64,000 bases of DNA, from NCBI RefSeq assembly GCF_040822065.1, contig NZ_CP162005.1, forward strand, positions 2,356,001-2,420,000. The letters run 5' to 3'. Under the pieces are notes generated by a model. It did no database searches and was not told the origin of the DNA. It saw nothing but the letters and a program-made list of their open reading frames with translations. Below are positions 37,135-47,034 of the stretch, in pieces; the stretch's first letter is position 1, and each line of letters opens with the position of its first letter. The DNA is from Pedobacter sp. WC2423. GTDB lineage: Bacteria > Bacteroidota > Bacteroidia > Sphingobacteriales > Sphingobacteriaceae. A program made the position numbers and the translations under genes.

Positions 37135-37677
37135 ATGGAGGGGGAAGAACGCGCCACACTCAGCATCATTGACTTTGAAGTACTCTTTCGTAAGAATCAT
37201 AAATTCTTATGTATGGTGGCTATGGATTACGTTCATGATCCATATATTGCTGAAGATGTAGTGCAGGATTTTTTCATCAGCTACTGGCAAAGACGCGATA
37301 TTGTGCAGCTCAATACCAGCTTTGAGGCCTATGCGCGCAGGGCAGTAAAATATAAAAGTATCGACTATCTTCGAAAAAGTGCCATTACTGAAAAGCTCAA
37401 TACAACGCTGACGATAATCGAAAAACAAGCAGTGCTGCACCAGGAACAGGAAGATCAGGAACTTCAGCACCAGCGCTATATAAAAATCATGGAGATGATT
37501 CAGTCACTGCCGCAGGATCGCAGAAATATTTTCATACTCCATGCGATGGAAAAACTCAGTTATACGCAGATTGCTGAAAAACAAAGTATTTCCATCAACA
37601 CTGTAAAAACACAGTTGCGGAGAGCTTATACCGCACTAAGAAGCAAAACTCTTGGTCTGCTGATGGGAATACTTTAG
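37135..37677 (+). CDS. ECF RNA polymerase sigma factor (Bacteroidetes FecI-like)
   Basis: A 180-residue ECF sigma factor. Region 2 is at about 13-80 (DFEVLFRKNHKFLCMVAMDYVHDPYIAEDVVQDFFISYW), the linker is KYKSIDYLRKSAI, and region 4 is at about 120-172 (IQSLPQDRRNIFILHAMEKLSYTQIAEKQSISINTVKTQLRRAYTALR) with the HTH. It heads a sigma - FecR - STN-SusC - SusD - TlpA cluster. By analogy with FecI, substrate binding at the SusC STN domain would release it from the FecR anti-sigma. The start is supported by the need for an intact region 2; the ATG lies almost on the candidate -7 element. Confidence 0.93.
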   Translation: MEGEERATLSIIDFEVLFRKNHKFLCMVAMDYVHDPYIAEDVVQDFFISYWQRRDIVQLNTSFEAYARRAVKYKSIDYLRKSAITEKLNTTLTIIEKQAVLHQEQEDQELQHQRYIKIMEMIQSLPQDRRNIFILHAMEKLSYTQIAEKQSISINTVKTQLRRAYTALRSKTLGLLMGIL

Positions 37678-37782
37678 TTTTTTAACATTTAAACTACTCA
37701 TAATCATATAATTGCTTATTATTTCTATTTTTTTTCAGTTTAGTGTCACCCATTTCCCACTTTCTTACGACACTTTATTGAT

Positions 37783-38970
37783 ATGGATAATAAACTCACC
37801 CCATTTAATCCTGATTGGGATAAAATTCTGGAAAAACTGGAGAAAAACCAGGATGCCGGTCTGGAGCTTAGTGCTGAAGAAAAAAAATTGCTTAAAGAAC
37901 TTCAGCAGATCAGAGCCGATGCTGCAGAAGCTTTAAAAATATACCAGGCATTCGATACCAATAGCAGGTGGGTTGAATTCAGGGAACAAGAAAAATCTGA
38001 AGCTCCTTCTAAAAATCCTGTCCATGAAGCTCCTCGTCAGCCCATCAGTTTATGGCTGAAGGTTTCAGCAGTTGCAGCAGCAATATTTGTGATGACTGCC
38101 ATCGGGCTGGTGTTTCAGAAAGGCAGTCAGCAGCAATCGGTTAATATTTTCCGTAATGACATTCCAGCGGGTAAGAACTCGGCAACACTAACTCTTGACA
38201 ACGGTAAGAAAGTTCTGCTTTCGGAGGCCGGCAGCGGACAATTTGCAGCTGAAGCGGGAGTCGTTATCAGCAAATCAGCCGATGGCAAGTTAATCTATAG
38301 TGAAAATGGTCAGCATGCTGATGCAGCAGGTAAAATGCATTTGCTATCTACCGTAAATGGAGAGAGCTACAGGTTACAACTGCCTGACCACAGTGAAGTT
38401 TGGCTGAATGCCGCTTCTTCGATCAGGTTCCCTGCATCTTTTGCCGGCCTGAAAGACCGTAGCGTAGAATTGAAAGGAGAAGCTTACTTTGAAATTGCAA
38501 AAGACAGGAAACATCCTTTTATTGTAAAAACAGATCAGCAGGAAGTACAGGTACTGGGAACGCATTTCAATATCAACAGTTACCAGGATAAACAGCAGAC
38601 CAGCACTACCCTATTAGAAGGAAGTCTGCGGATTACCAACAAGCATAAAAAAGAACAGCTGATCAAGCCTGGAGAAACTTCGCTCGTAAACAATGGTACT
38701 GAGATCCTGATTTCCCCAGCTGACCTTAAGTCGGCAATGGCCTGGAAAAACGGGTACTTCCGGTTTAACGGAGAGCAGATTGAGGAGGTCATGCTGAAAC
38801 TCAGCCGATGGTATGATATGGACATTGCCTATCAGGGAACTATATCCAAAGAAAAATTCAGCGGGAAAATCTCCCGGTATAAAAATATCAGCGAAGTGTT
38901 AAATATGCTAAGCTATTCCAATGCAGTCAGATTTAAAGTGGAAGGAAGGAGGGTGACCGTAATGCAATAA
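37783..38970 (+). CDS. FecR-family anti-sigma factor
   Basis: A 395-residue single-pass inner-membrane regulator. The cytoplasmic N-terminal part (1-85) should hold the sigma factor. A transmembrane helix lies near 89-109 (LKVSAVAAAIFVMTAIGLVF). The periplasmic FecR domain (about 130-300) shows LPDHSEVWLNAASSIRFPASF, RSVELKGEAYFEIAKDRKHPFIV and VQVLGTHFNINSY. A C-terminal STN-like segment, FRFNGEQIEEVMLKLSRWYDMDI...FSGKISRYKNISEVLNMLS (about 325-380), matches the domain that contacts the transporter. It is 105 bp after the sigma gene and 162 bp before the STN-bearing SusC. Confidence 0.94.
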   Translation: MDNKLTPFNPDWDKILEKLEKNQDAGLELSAEEKKLLKELQQIRADAAEALKIYQAFDTNSRWVEFREQEKSEAPSKNPVHEAPRQPISLWLKVSAVAAAIFVMTAIGLVFQKGSQQQSVNIFRNDIPAGKNSATLTLDNGKKVLLSEAGSGQFAAEAGVVISKSADGKLIYSENGQHADAAGKMHLLSTVNGESYRLQLPDHSEVWLNAASSIRFPASFAGLKDRSVELKGEAYFEIAKDRKHPFIVKTDQQEVQVLGTHFNINSYQDKQQTSTTLLEGSLRITNKHKKEQLIKPGETSLVNNGTEILISPADLKSAMAWKNGYFRFNGEQIEEVMLKLSRWYDMDIAYQGTISKEKFSGKISRYKNISEVLNMLSYSNAVRFKVEGRRVTVMQ

Positions 38971-39132
38971 AAACTACCTGAAATTTAACTGCCAGAGGAA
39001 CCAATAAAATACCAGCCCGACGCCAATCGAACTGGTATATAAAACAAGCTGGCTATCAACAAAATTGTCAACTAACCGCTTAAGGCCACGATCTCAAAAT
39101 ACAAAGCCAAAAGCCAGAACCAACCTAAACAA

Positions 39133-42100
39133 ATGTACAAAAATTGCACCTATCTGCTGTGCCTCCCGCACGCGCAGTCTAAACTATGGAGAATCATGAA
39201 GCTAACCACTTTTCTCTTATTTGCATTGATCATGCAAGTCAGTGCAGGAACCTATGCACAGAAGATCACGTTATCCGCAAAAAACGCAGAACTGTTCAGG
39301 ATTTTTGATCGGATCAGCGACCAGAGCGGATATGATTTTATAGTCACCTATTCATTACTGAAAGATGCACACAAAGTAAATATCAATGTGAAGAACGCAG
39401 AGCTGAAAGATGTTCTGGATGAAATTTTCAAAAATCAGCCGCTGGAATTCAGCATAGGCAACAAGACAGTACTGATCAGGAAAAAGGAACTTAGTTTCGT
39501 CGATAAACTGATCAGCCGGTATCAGGAGATTGAGGTGAGCGGGAAAATTCTTGATGAGCATAACCTTCCTCTTCCGGGAGCAACAGTAAAGGTTAAAGGG
39601 ACAAAGAAACATACGCTTACGAATTCAAATGGTGAATTTAAGCTAAGTCATGTTGATGATCAGGCTGTTGTGGTCATATCGTTTCTGGGCTATCAAAGTA
39701 AGGAAATTCCTGCTCAGGAAAATATGGGAATCATTAAGCTGACCGAACAAACCGGCCAGCTGGAAGAAGTTACCGTCTCTACCGGATACCAGACACTCCC
39801 AAAAGAGCGTGTTACCGGAGCATTCTCCACCATCCCGGTAAAAAAACTCGAACAGCAGCGCCTGAGCAGTCTGAATTCATTATTGGAAGGCAGGGTTGCA
39901 GGATATAACAACGGCCTGATCAGAGGAACGACCTCAATGAGAGGCGTGACCAACCCTTTATTTGTCATTGATGGCTTTCCGGTAGAAAACACAAAATACA
40001 ATACCAATGGTACAATTACAGAGAACCTGCCTGGATTAAATCTGGAAGACATTGAAAGTATTACCGTGTTAAAGGACGCTGCAGCGGCTTCGATCTATGG
40101 GGCAAGAGCAGCAAACGGAGTCGTTGTTATTGTCACAAAAAAACCAAAAAAAGGCAAAGTTCAAATCTCTGCTTCGAGTACACTGACAATTTCCTCACCT
40201 GCAGTATACACCGGTAACCTGACCAGTTCGGCGGATATTATCGATATGGAAAAAGAGTGGGAAATCAGAAATCCAGAATTAAAGGCTGCAAATTCTGGTG
40301 CTTATGCAGCCAATGTATTAACCAATGCAGGTTATCAGAGCCAGGGGATTAAAGCAATCCTGGCAAAATATGCAGGAACATTAACTCAGGCGCAGCTGGA
40401 TGGGAAGTTAAATCAGCTGGCATCAGCTGGCTATCAATACTATGACGATGTCAAAAAGTATAGCAAGCGTAACCCATTTTATCAGCAATATAATGTGAGT
40501 GCCGGCACGGCTTCTGAAAACAACTCTTTTTATTCTTCACTTACCTATCGCAACGATAAGTCTGAAAATAAATATACCAAAGACGAAATCCTTGGCTTAA
40601 ATATAAACAATACGACAAAAATCAATAAATGGCTGACACTGGAACTCAGCAATTACTTGTCTTATAATAATGCTGCACAGCAAAGTTATAACACTTCATC
40701 TCCGGGTTATACCTATCTGCCCTATGACAGACTGACCAATGAAGATGGAACTAACTTTACCTCTGCTGCTGCTTCCCGCCTGAGTGCAAATACCATGTCG
40801 CTGATCAGTACCAATGGCCTTTACAACATGGACATTACGCCATTAGATGAGCAGGGCCGTAACCTGGGAAGGTTGAAAAGTTTTAGCAACAGGTCATTCA
40901 TTAAATTAAATGCAAATATCACAAAATGGCTGTCTTACCGGTCTACTTTTCAATATGAGTTTGGTTCAGACCGCTTCAACAGGCTGTATGAAAAAAACTC
41001 TTATTACGTGAGAGATCTGATCAATGGATACGCCGGAAAGGTTGGACAGGGGCCGGTAACTTTTAACATGCCTTATGGAAACATCAATTATGACCAGAAT
41101 AACTTTACTTCTGCCTCTAATTTCCGTCAGCAACTCAATATCGACAAAACTTTTGGAGATAAACATAACCTGACTGCCATTGTGGGTACTGAAATAAAAA
41201 ATACAAAGCTGGAATTTAAAGATCAGTATCTGTACAACTACGATCCGAATGTATTGACATTTGATCTGATCAATGCCAAAGCGCTGGCCGCAGTACAAGG
41301 TGCAATTCTGGGGGGTAAATATTTTTCGAATAGTGATATCGCCACTCAACGTGAAAATGTAAACAGATTCGTGTCTGTATACGGGAATGCAGCTTATGCC
41401 TATGACAGTAAATACCTGGTAACAGGCAGTTTGCGCTGGGACCGTTCCAACTTATGGGGTACCAATTCTAAATACCAGAATAAACCCCTGTGGTCTGTTG
41501 GTGGCGGATGGAATATTTATAAAGAATCTTTCTTCAATGCCGGATGGGTAGATTTGCTAAAACTAAGGGTGTCACATGGTATCGGTGGAAATATCGCGAA
41601 GGATGCAGCGCCATACCTGACGGCTTATTACAATAGCAACAATAATGTAGGTGGTCAGTCGGGCGTGGTAAGTTCCCGGCCAAATCCCTTATTGTCATGG
41701 GAAAAAACAACGACCAACAACATCGGTACTGATTTTGCCCTGTTCAAAAACCGCATCAGCGGATCTGTTGACTACTACCATAAACAAGGTAAAGACCTGC
41801 TGGCAAGTACCGCAGGTGTACCGACAGAAGGATTTGGCTATTCTACTTATGCGATCAATAATGGAGAAATGACAAACAAAGGAATTGAGATCTCTATCTC
41901 TGCCGATGTGATCCGGAGCAAAGAGCTGACCTGGAACACCAGTATTTTATATGCGCATAACAAAAATAAGGTGACCTATGTTAACATCGAAGCACCAGTA
42001 TACTATTTGCAACTGGATCAGCCACAGGCATACCCAAGGATTGGAAATCCTTACAATGCTCTTTATAGTTACCGTTGGGCAGGGTTAAGCGCAGATGGCC

Positions 42101-42696
42101 TGCCGCAGGTTTACAATGAGAAAGGGAAAAAAGTATTAAGCTCACCAGCCACTTTAGAATCTATTGTTTACAGTGGCTCTACAGTTCCTGTTTATAGCGG
42201 TTCATGGAATAACCTGCTGGAATATAAAAACTTCTCTTTTTCATTTTTGCTGACGTTTGAAGGTGGACATAAAATGAGAAATACATTTTTACCAGCGCTG
42301 GGAAGTTCCTATAATAGCGCCCTTGGGGGCTATGTAACTGAAATTACTGCGGTAAATAAAGAAATTACCAACAGATGGAAAAATCCTGGTGATGAGAACA
42401 GAACTGATATTCCCAGATTGGTATTTGCAGAAGATCCGGCCTATAACAGCCAGAGCGCTGATATCTATCAGAAATCAGATATCAATGTGATTGATGCGTC
42501 AAACATCCGTCTTAGAAACATCTCCATTGCCTACCGCTTACCGAAAGCGCTTATTAAAAAGGCCAACCTGGAGAATTTAAGGTTCCAGTTTAATGTGGAG
42601 AATGCATTCACGATAGCGAAAAGCAAAGACGCTAAATATTTACTGAATGGATATCTCCCGGCAAATTATGTATGGGGTGTTTATGTTAATTTTTAA
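39133..42696 (+). CDS. SusC/RagA TonB-dependent transducer with N-terminal STN domain
   Basis: A 1187-residue outer-membrane receptor-transporter, longer than the other SusC proteins of the window because of an STN signalling domain at about 45-115 (ITLSAKNAELFRIFDRISDQSGYDFIV, NAELKDVLDEIFKNQPLEFSI). After it come the carboxypeptidase-regulatory-like domain (VSGKILDEHNLPLPGATVKV, about 135-210), the plug (LEEVTVSTGYQTLPKERVTGAF; VIDGFPVENTKYN; ITVLKDAAAASIYGARAANGVV) and a barrel ending YVWGVYVNF. The signal peptide is preceded by a 21-residue extension; the ATG at 39196 (MKLTTFLLFALIMQ) is an alternative start. It probably signals to the FecR protein encoded just upstream. No carbohydrate enzyme is present, so the ligand may be a peptide, cofactor or iron compound. 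Confidence 0.93.
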   Translation: MYKNCTYLLCLPHAQSKLWRIMKLTTFLLFALIMQVSAGTYAQKITLSAKNAELFRIFDRISDQSGYDFIVTYSLLKDAHKVNINVKNAELKDVLDEIFKNQPLEFSIGNKTVLIRKKELSFVDKLISRYQEIEVSGKILDEHNLPLPGATVKVKGTKKHTLTNSNGEFKLSHVDDQAVVVISFLGYQSKEIPAQENMGIIKLTEQTGQLEEVTVSTGYQTLPKERVTGAFSTIPVKKLEQQRLSSLNSLLEGRVAGYNNGLIRGTTSMRGVTNPLFVIDGFPVENTKYNTNGTITENLPGLNLEDIESITVLKDAAAASIYGARAANGVVVIVTKKPKKGKVQISASSTLTISSPAVYTGNLTSSADIIDMEKEWEIRNPELKAANSGAYAANVLTNAGYQSQGIKAILAKYAGTLTQAQLDGKLNQLASAGYQYYDDVKKYSKRNPFYQQYNVSAGTASENNSFYSSLTYRNDKSENKYTKDEILGLNINNTTKINKWLTLELSNYLSYNNAAQQSYNTSSPGYTYLPYDRLTNEDGTNFTSAAASRLSANTMSLISTNGLYNMDITPLDEQGRNLGRLKSFSNRSFIKLNANITKWLSYRSTFQYEFGSDRFNRLYEKNSYYVRDLINGYAGKVGQGPVTFNMPYGNINYDQNNFTSASNFRQQLNIDKTFGDKHNLTAIVGTEIKNTKLEFKDQYLYNYDPNVLTFDLINAKALAAVQGAILGGKYFSNSDIATQRENVNRFVSVYGNAAYAYDSKYLVTGSLRWDRSNLWGTNSKYQNKPLWSVGGGWNIYKESFFNAGWVDLLKLRVSHGIGGNIAKDAAPYLTAYYNSNNNVGGQSGVVSSRPNPLLSWEKTTTNNIGTDFALFKNRISGSVDYYHKQGKDLLASTAGVPTEGFGYSTYAINNGEMTNKGIEISISADVIRSKELTWNTSILYAHNKNKVTYVNIEAPVYYLQLDQPQAYPRIGNPYNALYSYRWAGLSADGLPQVYNEKGKKVLSSPATLESIVYSGSTVPVYSGSWNNLLEYKNFSFSFLLTFEGGHKMRNTFLPALGSSYNSALGGYVTEITAVNKEITNRWKNPGDENRTDIPRLVFAEDPAYNSQSADIYQKSDINVIDASNIRLRNISIAYRLPKALIKKANLENLRFQFNVENAFTIAKSKDAKYLLNGYLPANYVWGVYVNF

Positions 42697-42707
42697 AGCA
42701 AGAAGAG

Positions 42708-44120
42708 ATGAAAAAGATATTATCAAATACACTGAAAATCTCAGCACTGATACTATTAGTTAGTTTGAGCAGCTGCAAGAAATTTCTGGATGTTGTTCCC
42801 AAAGGAGTAAAAGTTCCAACTACGCTGGCCGATTATGAAGCAATGATTCGTGATGAATATGGAAACCAGCGTACAACTATAACGCAGGCGGTACTCTTAA
42901 TGAATGATAAGTTTGAAACTACAGCAAACCTGAATTATTATCCATTATACTCGGCAAATTATTTCTGGAATGAGAATGCGGACAGGATCGCACTGAATAA
43001 TGGTGACGAGACAACCTATTATAATGCCTATACCGCGATATCAACAAGTAACCTCCTGATTGAGCATGTTCCTTCGGCAACAGAAAGTTCAGAAGCCGAT
43101 AAAGGGCAGCTGATTGCCCAGGCAAAAGTTTTAAGAGCACTCAATTATTATGTACTGACCAACTATTATGCTGATACCTACGAGGAGGCTAATGCTGCCA
43201 GTAAATTAGCTGTGCCGCTGATTTTAAGTGCCGACATCAATGCGCCTCATACGCAGGTCAGCATTAAAGAATTGTATACCTTCATGCTGAAAGATATTGA
43301 GGAGGCAATTCCAAATCTACGCGCCACCAGTGCAACAGTTTTGCATCCTAACTTAGGTGCAGCCTATGCGCTCAAAGCTCGTTTATTGCTCACTATGGGC
43401 CGGTATGCAGAAGCATTGAGCGCGGCAAATGAGGCATTGAAGTATAACGATAAATTATACGACTGGACACAGTTTTATACAACTTATAAAACACAGATCG
43501 AACAACCGAATGTGTATACCAATGCCCAGTCACCAATGGGTTTTGACTTTGTAGAGAACTATTATTTCCGCCATGGTACGAACTTTAATGCGGCACGTGA
43601 ATCTGCATTGAGAACTGATCGCGCAACCAGATTTGAAACTGGTGATGCCAGGTTTGCTTCACGCTGGAAGTTAAGAACTGTCGCTGCTGACACTTATTAT
43701 ACCAGCATCACCACTGGTTTTTATAATTATGGCGGCCTTACCACAACTGAGGTTTATCTGATTAAAGCAGAATGTCAGGCACGTTTGAATGATATTCCGG
43801 GAGCGATGGCCACATTGAATGCCGTTCGTGTGAAAAGGATTTTCGCACAAAACTATGTTCCACTTACGGCATCGAATACGATAGCGGCAGTGAAACTTAT
43901 TCAACGTACCAAAGCCAATGAACTGATCAACAGTATTACCACTTTCGCTGATGCACGCCGTTTAAATAAAGATCCAAACTATGCAACTACCCTCACAAAA
44001 ACGGAAAACGGACAGAATTACTCCCTGTCCCCATCTTCTCATTTGTGGACGATGCCTTTCCCTCAGGGCGCATTTAAAAACCCGGGCAACGGAACTATTA
44101 AACAAAATGTAGACAAATAA
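42708..44120 (+). CDS. SusD/RagB-family lipoprotein partner of the STN-SusC
   Basis: A 470-residue lipoprotein (Cys23 in VSLSSCKKFLDVVPKG), shorter than the carbohydrate-PUL SusD proteins in the window. TPR-like helices are visible: IAQAKVLRALNYYVLTNYYADTY near 125-148, LGAAYALKARLLLTMGRYAEALSAANEAL near 212-240 and TTTEVYLIKAECQARLNDIPGAMATLNAVR near 345-375. It ends in WTMPFPQGAFKNPGNGTIKQNVDK. The gene is 11 bp after susC and 81 bp before the TlpA-like gene. It presumably recruits the ligand of the neighbouring transducer, whose nature is unknown. Confidence 0.9.
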   Translation: MKKILSNTLKISALILLVSLSSCKKFLDVVPKGVKVPTTLADYEAMIRDEYGNQRTTITQAVLLMNDKFETTANLNYYPLYSANYFWNENADRIALNNGDETTYYNAYTAISTSNLLIEHVPSATESSEADKGQLIAQAKVLRALNYYVLTNYYADTYEEANAASKLAVPLILSADINAPHTQVSIKELYTFMLKDIEEAIPNLRATSATVLHPNLGAAYALKARLLLTMGRYAEALSAANEALKYNDKLYDWTQFYTTYKTQIEQPNVYTNAQSPMGFDFVENYYFRHGTNFNAARESALRTDRATRFETGDARFASRWKLRTVAADTYYTSITTGFYNYGGLTTTEVYLIKAECQARLNDIPGAMATLNAVRVKRIFAQNYVPLTASNTIAAVKLIQRTKANELINSITTFADARRLNKDPNYATTLTKTENGQNYSLSPSSHLWTMPFPQGAFKNPGNGTIKQNVDK

Positions 44121-44201
44121 GTTATTGCCGAAAATCTGAGCCTTAAAGAAATGCTCGCTAAAATGAAATTATAAAGACACCTAACATTTAACAACACAAA
44201 G

Positions 44202-45341
44202 ATGAAAAATTTTAAAAAAGCATTCGCAATATTGCCCTTCGCAGTAGTAATGATCTGCTCTGGAGCACAAAGCTTTGCTCAAAATGGAAAATACCTTTTG
44301 AAGGGAAATATTCCCGTTGCATCTGGTAAGATTTATCTGGAGCATGAGCTGAACGGCAACCCGGTTAAGATAGACTCTGCTCAGGTGGTCAATGGTAAAT
44401 TCGTTTTCAAAGGATCGGTAAAATCCCCGGACTTTTACAGTTTAACTACTAAAGGCCTGAAATACCCTATTCAGTTTATCCTGGAGAATTCGGCTATTAC
44501 TGTAACGAAACCGGCAGACAGTCTTGCCAGCGCTGAAATCAAAGGATCTTCAGCTCAGGAGGTATACCAAAGTTTTTACAAAGGCCCATGGAAAGAAATT
44601 ACCGCAATAGCAGGTGGTATCTATAACAGGCTCGATAAAGCGGAAAAAGCCGCCAAAACTGCCGGAACTAAAGTAGATTCTTTAACACGTGCCGGATTTG
44701 ACAAGGAATTTGCAGTTCTGGATAAAAAAAATCAAATAGCAGTGAAAGCATATATCAGTCAGCATTCTTCCTCTGCCGGCGCTGCAGCAATTATTTACGA
44801 CCGTTTTATCAGTTATCCAAATTTTCCTGTCGCCAGGGAACTCTTTGCTGGTTTAACGGAAGAAGCCCGGCAATCTGCTATTGGTGAACTGATCACCAAA
44901 GCACTGGCAACGGATGCAAAAACAGCTAAAGGTAAGGCTGCTCCGGCAATCAGTATGACTAATAAGGATGGGAAGATCGTTCATTTGTCTGATTTTAAAG
45001 GCAAGTATGTACTGATTGACTTCTGGGCAAGCTGGTGTGGTCCTTGCAGAAAAGAGAATCCTAACGTGGTTGCTGCTTATAAAAAATACCATGATAAAGG
45101 CTTTGAAATTCTGGGCATATCTCTGGATTCAAAAAAAGAGGCGTGGCTGAAAGCCATTGAAGCTGATGGCCTAATCTGGACACATGTTTCTGAATTAAAA
45201 GGATGGCAAAATTCCGCTGCCAAAGAATATGGTGTCAGAGCGGTACCAGCCAGTTTCCTGATTGATCCCAATGGCAACGTTGTAGGAAAAGATTTAAGAG
45301 GAGAAGAATTAAACCAGACTTTAGCTCAATTGTTCAAATAA
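44202..45341 (+). CDS. TlpA-like periplasmic thioredoxin with N-terminal DUF4369-type domain
   Basis: A 379-residue exported protein (signal peptide ending near SFAQNG, 27). Residues 30-125 form a beta-rich DUF4369-like domain (YLLKGNIPVASGKIYLEHELNGNPVKIDS). A helical middle follows. The C-terminal thioredoxin/AhpC-TSA domain (about 245-379) has the redox motif WASWCGPCRKENP (Cys near 276 and 279) and the cis-Pro segment VRAVPASFLIDPNG. These proteins reduce disulfides or act as resilience factors in the periplasm, and commonly sit downstream of SusCD pairs of this sort. Last gene of the sigma-FecR-SusCD cluster, ending 44 bp before a strong terminator. Confidence 0.92.
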   Translation: MKNFKKAFAILPFAVVMICSGAQSFAQNGKYLLKGNIPVASGKIYLEHELNGNPVKIDSAQVVNGKFVFKGSVKSPDFYSLTTKGLKYPIQFILENSAITVTKPADSLASAEIKGSSAQEVYQSFYKGPWKEITAIAGGIYNRLDKAEKAAKTAGTKVDSLTRAGFDKEFAVLDKKNQIAVKAYISQHSSSAGAAAIIYDRFISYPNFPVARELFAGLTEEARQSAIGELITKALATDAKTAKGKAAPAISMTNKDGKIVHLSDFKGKYVLIDFWASWCGPCRKENPNVVAAYKKYHDKGFEILGISLDSKKEAWLKAIEADGLIWTHVSELKGWQNSAAKEYGVRAVPASFLIDPNGNVVGKDLRGEELNQTLAQLFK

Positions 45342-45385
45342 AAACTGTAAACTATAAGTAAGTATAGCCAGTGAATACGAGATTA

Positions 45386-45422
45386 AAAGAGCCTGGTCAA
45401 TTTTGAATTGACCAGGCTCTTT
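45386..45422. terminator. Bidirectional terminator between the TlpA-like gene and GH32
   Basis: A perfect 17-bp stem (AAAGAGCCTGGTCAATT / its complement) with a 3-nt TTG loop, flanked by A and T tracts on the two sides. It lies between convergent genes ending at 45341 and 45460. Confidence 0.88.
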
Positions 45423-45459
45423 GATGATTGAGTTGTCTTTTGCTGCCCGGAAGCAGAGA

Positions 45460-46968
45460 CTATTTAAAGGAAGGTATTGATGAAATAACGACGTTATTTA
45501 TTTTTTGGTTTCCATTTCCGGATAACTTAATTCCATTGATTAAGCTTTTAGGGAAAAATATATCGGTCATCACTGTTAAACCATCATCCGCAAAAAGTTC
45601 TGCTGAAGCCACATCCAGTATCAGGCTGATTCTGGAATTTATTGCGGTAGCTATTCTTGGCGCACTGTGCTTCTTTGCAAATCCTTTTTCAAAATCAGCA
45701 GCACCAGAATGGGTTCTGTCGATATAGTATGTTTTTGTTTGATGATCATAGCCAACCAGCAACTTTTGTCCTTCTTTATTAGTCAGCACAACCTGAATAC
45801 TTTTAGTCGTATTAAAGGTAAAGTCCAGTTTTAACCTTCCATGAAGATCTTTAGCATAAGCAGACAGCTCAATTTCCTTATGGAGCGTTAAAGCTTGTTT
45901 TTTATAAACTGTTTTGAGCTGTGCATTCATTTCTTTTACCGGGACAGACCGCAAGTAAAAATCGCCTTTTTTCTCCACCAGAGACAGATCTCTGGCAATT
46001 GTTGTCGCACCTCTCCAGTTCTTTGTGGGTACCAAATTTGCATATTGCCAGTTGTTCATCCAGCCAATAAAGATTTTTCGTTTCCCAGTATTTGACCAGG
46101 TTACGCCGGCATAGTTGTCTGTTCCATAATCTATCCATTTCTCTGCTTTGGAACCTGGTACAAACTTGTTACCGTCAAAATCACCTGTGAAATATTGAGT
46201 CGCTGACCCTCCGTTTGGCCCTCCGGGATTGATACTAACTAAAAGTACCCAAACGGTTTTGCCATTATGTTCGAGTGGAAAAAGGTCCGGGCATTCCCAT
46301 ACCCCTCCGTGCGCACCAAGATTTGCACCAAAGTCACTTTCTCTTTTCCAATCTTTTAAATTTGCTGAGGAATAGAAAGTTATCCTGTCTTTTGTAGCCA
46401 GGGTCATGATCCATTTTTTGCCGGCCTCATACCACATTACTTTTGGATCTCTGAAATCGGTTATCCCGGGATTTGGAAGCACAGGGTTTCCTTTATATTT
46501 TGTCCAGGTTTTTCCTTCATCATTGCTGTATGCTATACTTTGATACTGGTGCAGCCCTGTTTTAGCTTCCTCTATCTTTTGATTATGATGCGTAAATATG
46601 GCAATGAAAGCATTTTCTCCAAAACCAGCTGTATTGTGCTGATCAACAACGATACTACCAGAAAATATCATCCCTAAACTATCCGGATAAAGTGCAATAG
46701 GTTTCTCCTCCCACTTCAAAAAATCAGGAGTAGTGGCGTGACCCCAATGCATTGGCCCCCATGTGGTACCGTCAGGATAATATTGAAAGAAAAGATGATA
46801 AGTCCCATTATAATAAACCATTCCGTTCGGATCATTCATCCAATGGGCTTTTGGAGAGAAATGGAACTGCGGTCTGTATTCTTCTTGCTGAACAGATTGA
46901 GCTATAGATCGGGTTGAAATCATAGCAAAGGACAAAAGTACCAAGGGTAATATATAGCTGATTTTCAT
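45460..46968 (-). CDS. GH32 fructan hydrolase (levanase/inulinase/beta-fructosidase)
   Basis: A 502-residue secreted enzyme that hydrolyses terminal or internal beta-fructosyl linkages of levan, inulin or sucrose-type substrates. The signal peptide ends near STRSIAQS (25). The GH32 motifs are complete: nucleophile D46 in HWMNDPNG, FSGS near 102-105, transition-state stabiliser D174 in FRDPKV and acid/base E225 in WECPDLF. The five-bladed propeller is followed by a C-terminal beta-sandwich (about 350-500, LDFTFNTTKSIQVVLTNKEGQ, ISLILDVASAELFADDGL). It is the last gene of the MFS-SusC-SusD-GH32 operon, 66 bp after susD. Exo versus endo action and levan versus inulin preference cannot be read off. 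Confidence 0.94.
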   Translation of the reverse strand: MKISYILPLVLLSFAMISTRSIAQSVQQEEYRPQFHFSPKAHWMNDPNGMVYYNGTYHLFFQYYPDGTTWGPMHWGHATTPDFLKWEEKPIALYPDSLGMIFSGSIVVDQHNTAGFGENAFIAIFTHHNQKIEEAKTGLHQYQSIAYSNDEGKTWTKYKGNPVLPNPGITDFRDPKVMWYEAGKKWIMTLATKDRITFYSSANLKDWKRESDFGANLGAHGGVWECPDLFPLEHNGKTVWVLLVSINPGGPNGGSATQYFTGDFDGNKFVPGSKAEKWIDYGTDNYAGVTWSNTGKRKIFIGWMNNWQYANLVPTKNWRGATTIARDLSLVEKKGDFYLRSVPVKEMNAQLKTVYKKQALTLHKEIELSAYAKDLHGRLKLDFTFNTTKSIQVVLTNKEGQKLLVGYDHQTKTYYIDRTHSGAADFEKGFAKKHSAPRIATAINSRISLILDVASAELFADDGLTVMTDIFFPKSLINGIKLSGNGNQKINNVVISSIPSFK

Positions 46969-47034
46969 ATGATAAAGATTGCTTAATGTAAATTAATTAA
47001 ATGTTCGGCGCAATAACTCTGAACATTGAGCTGA

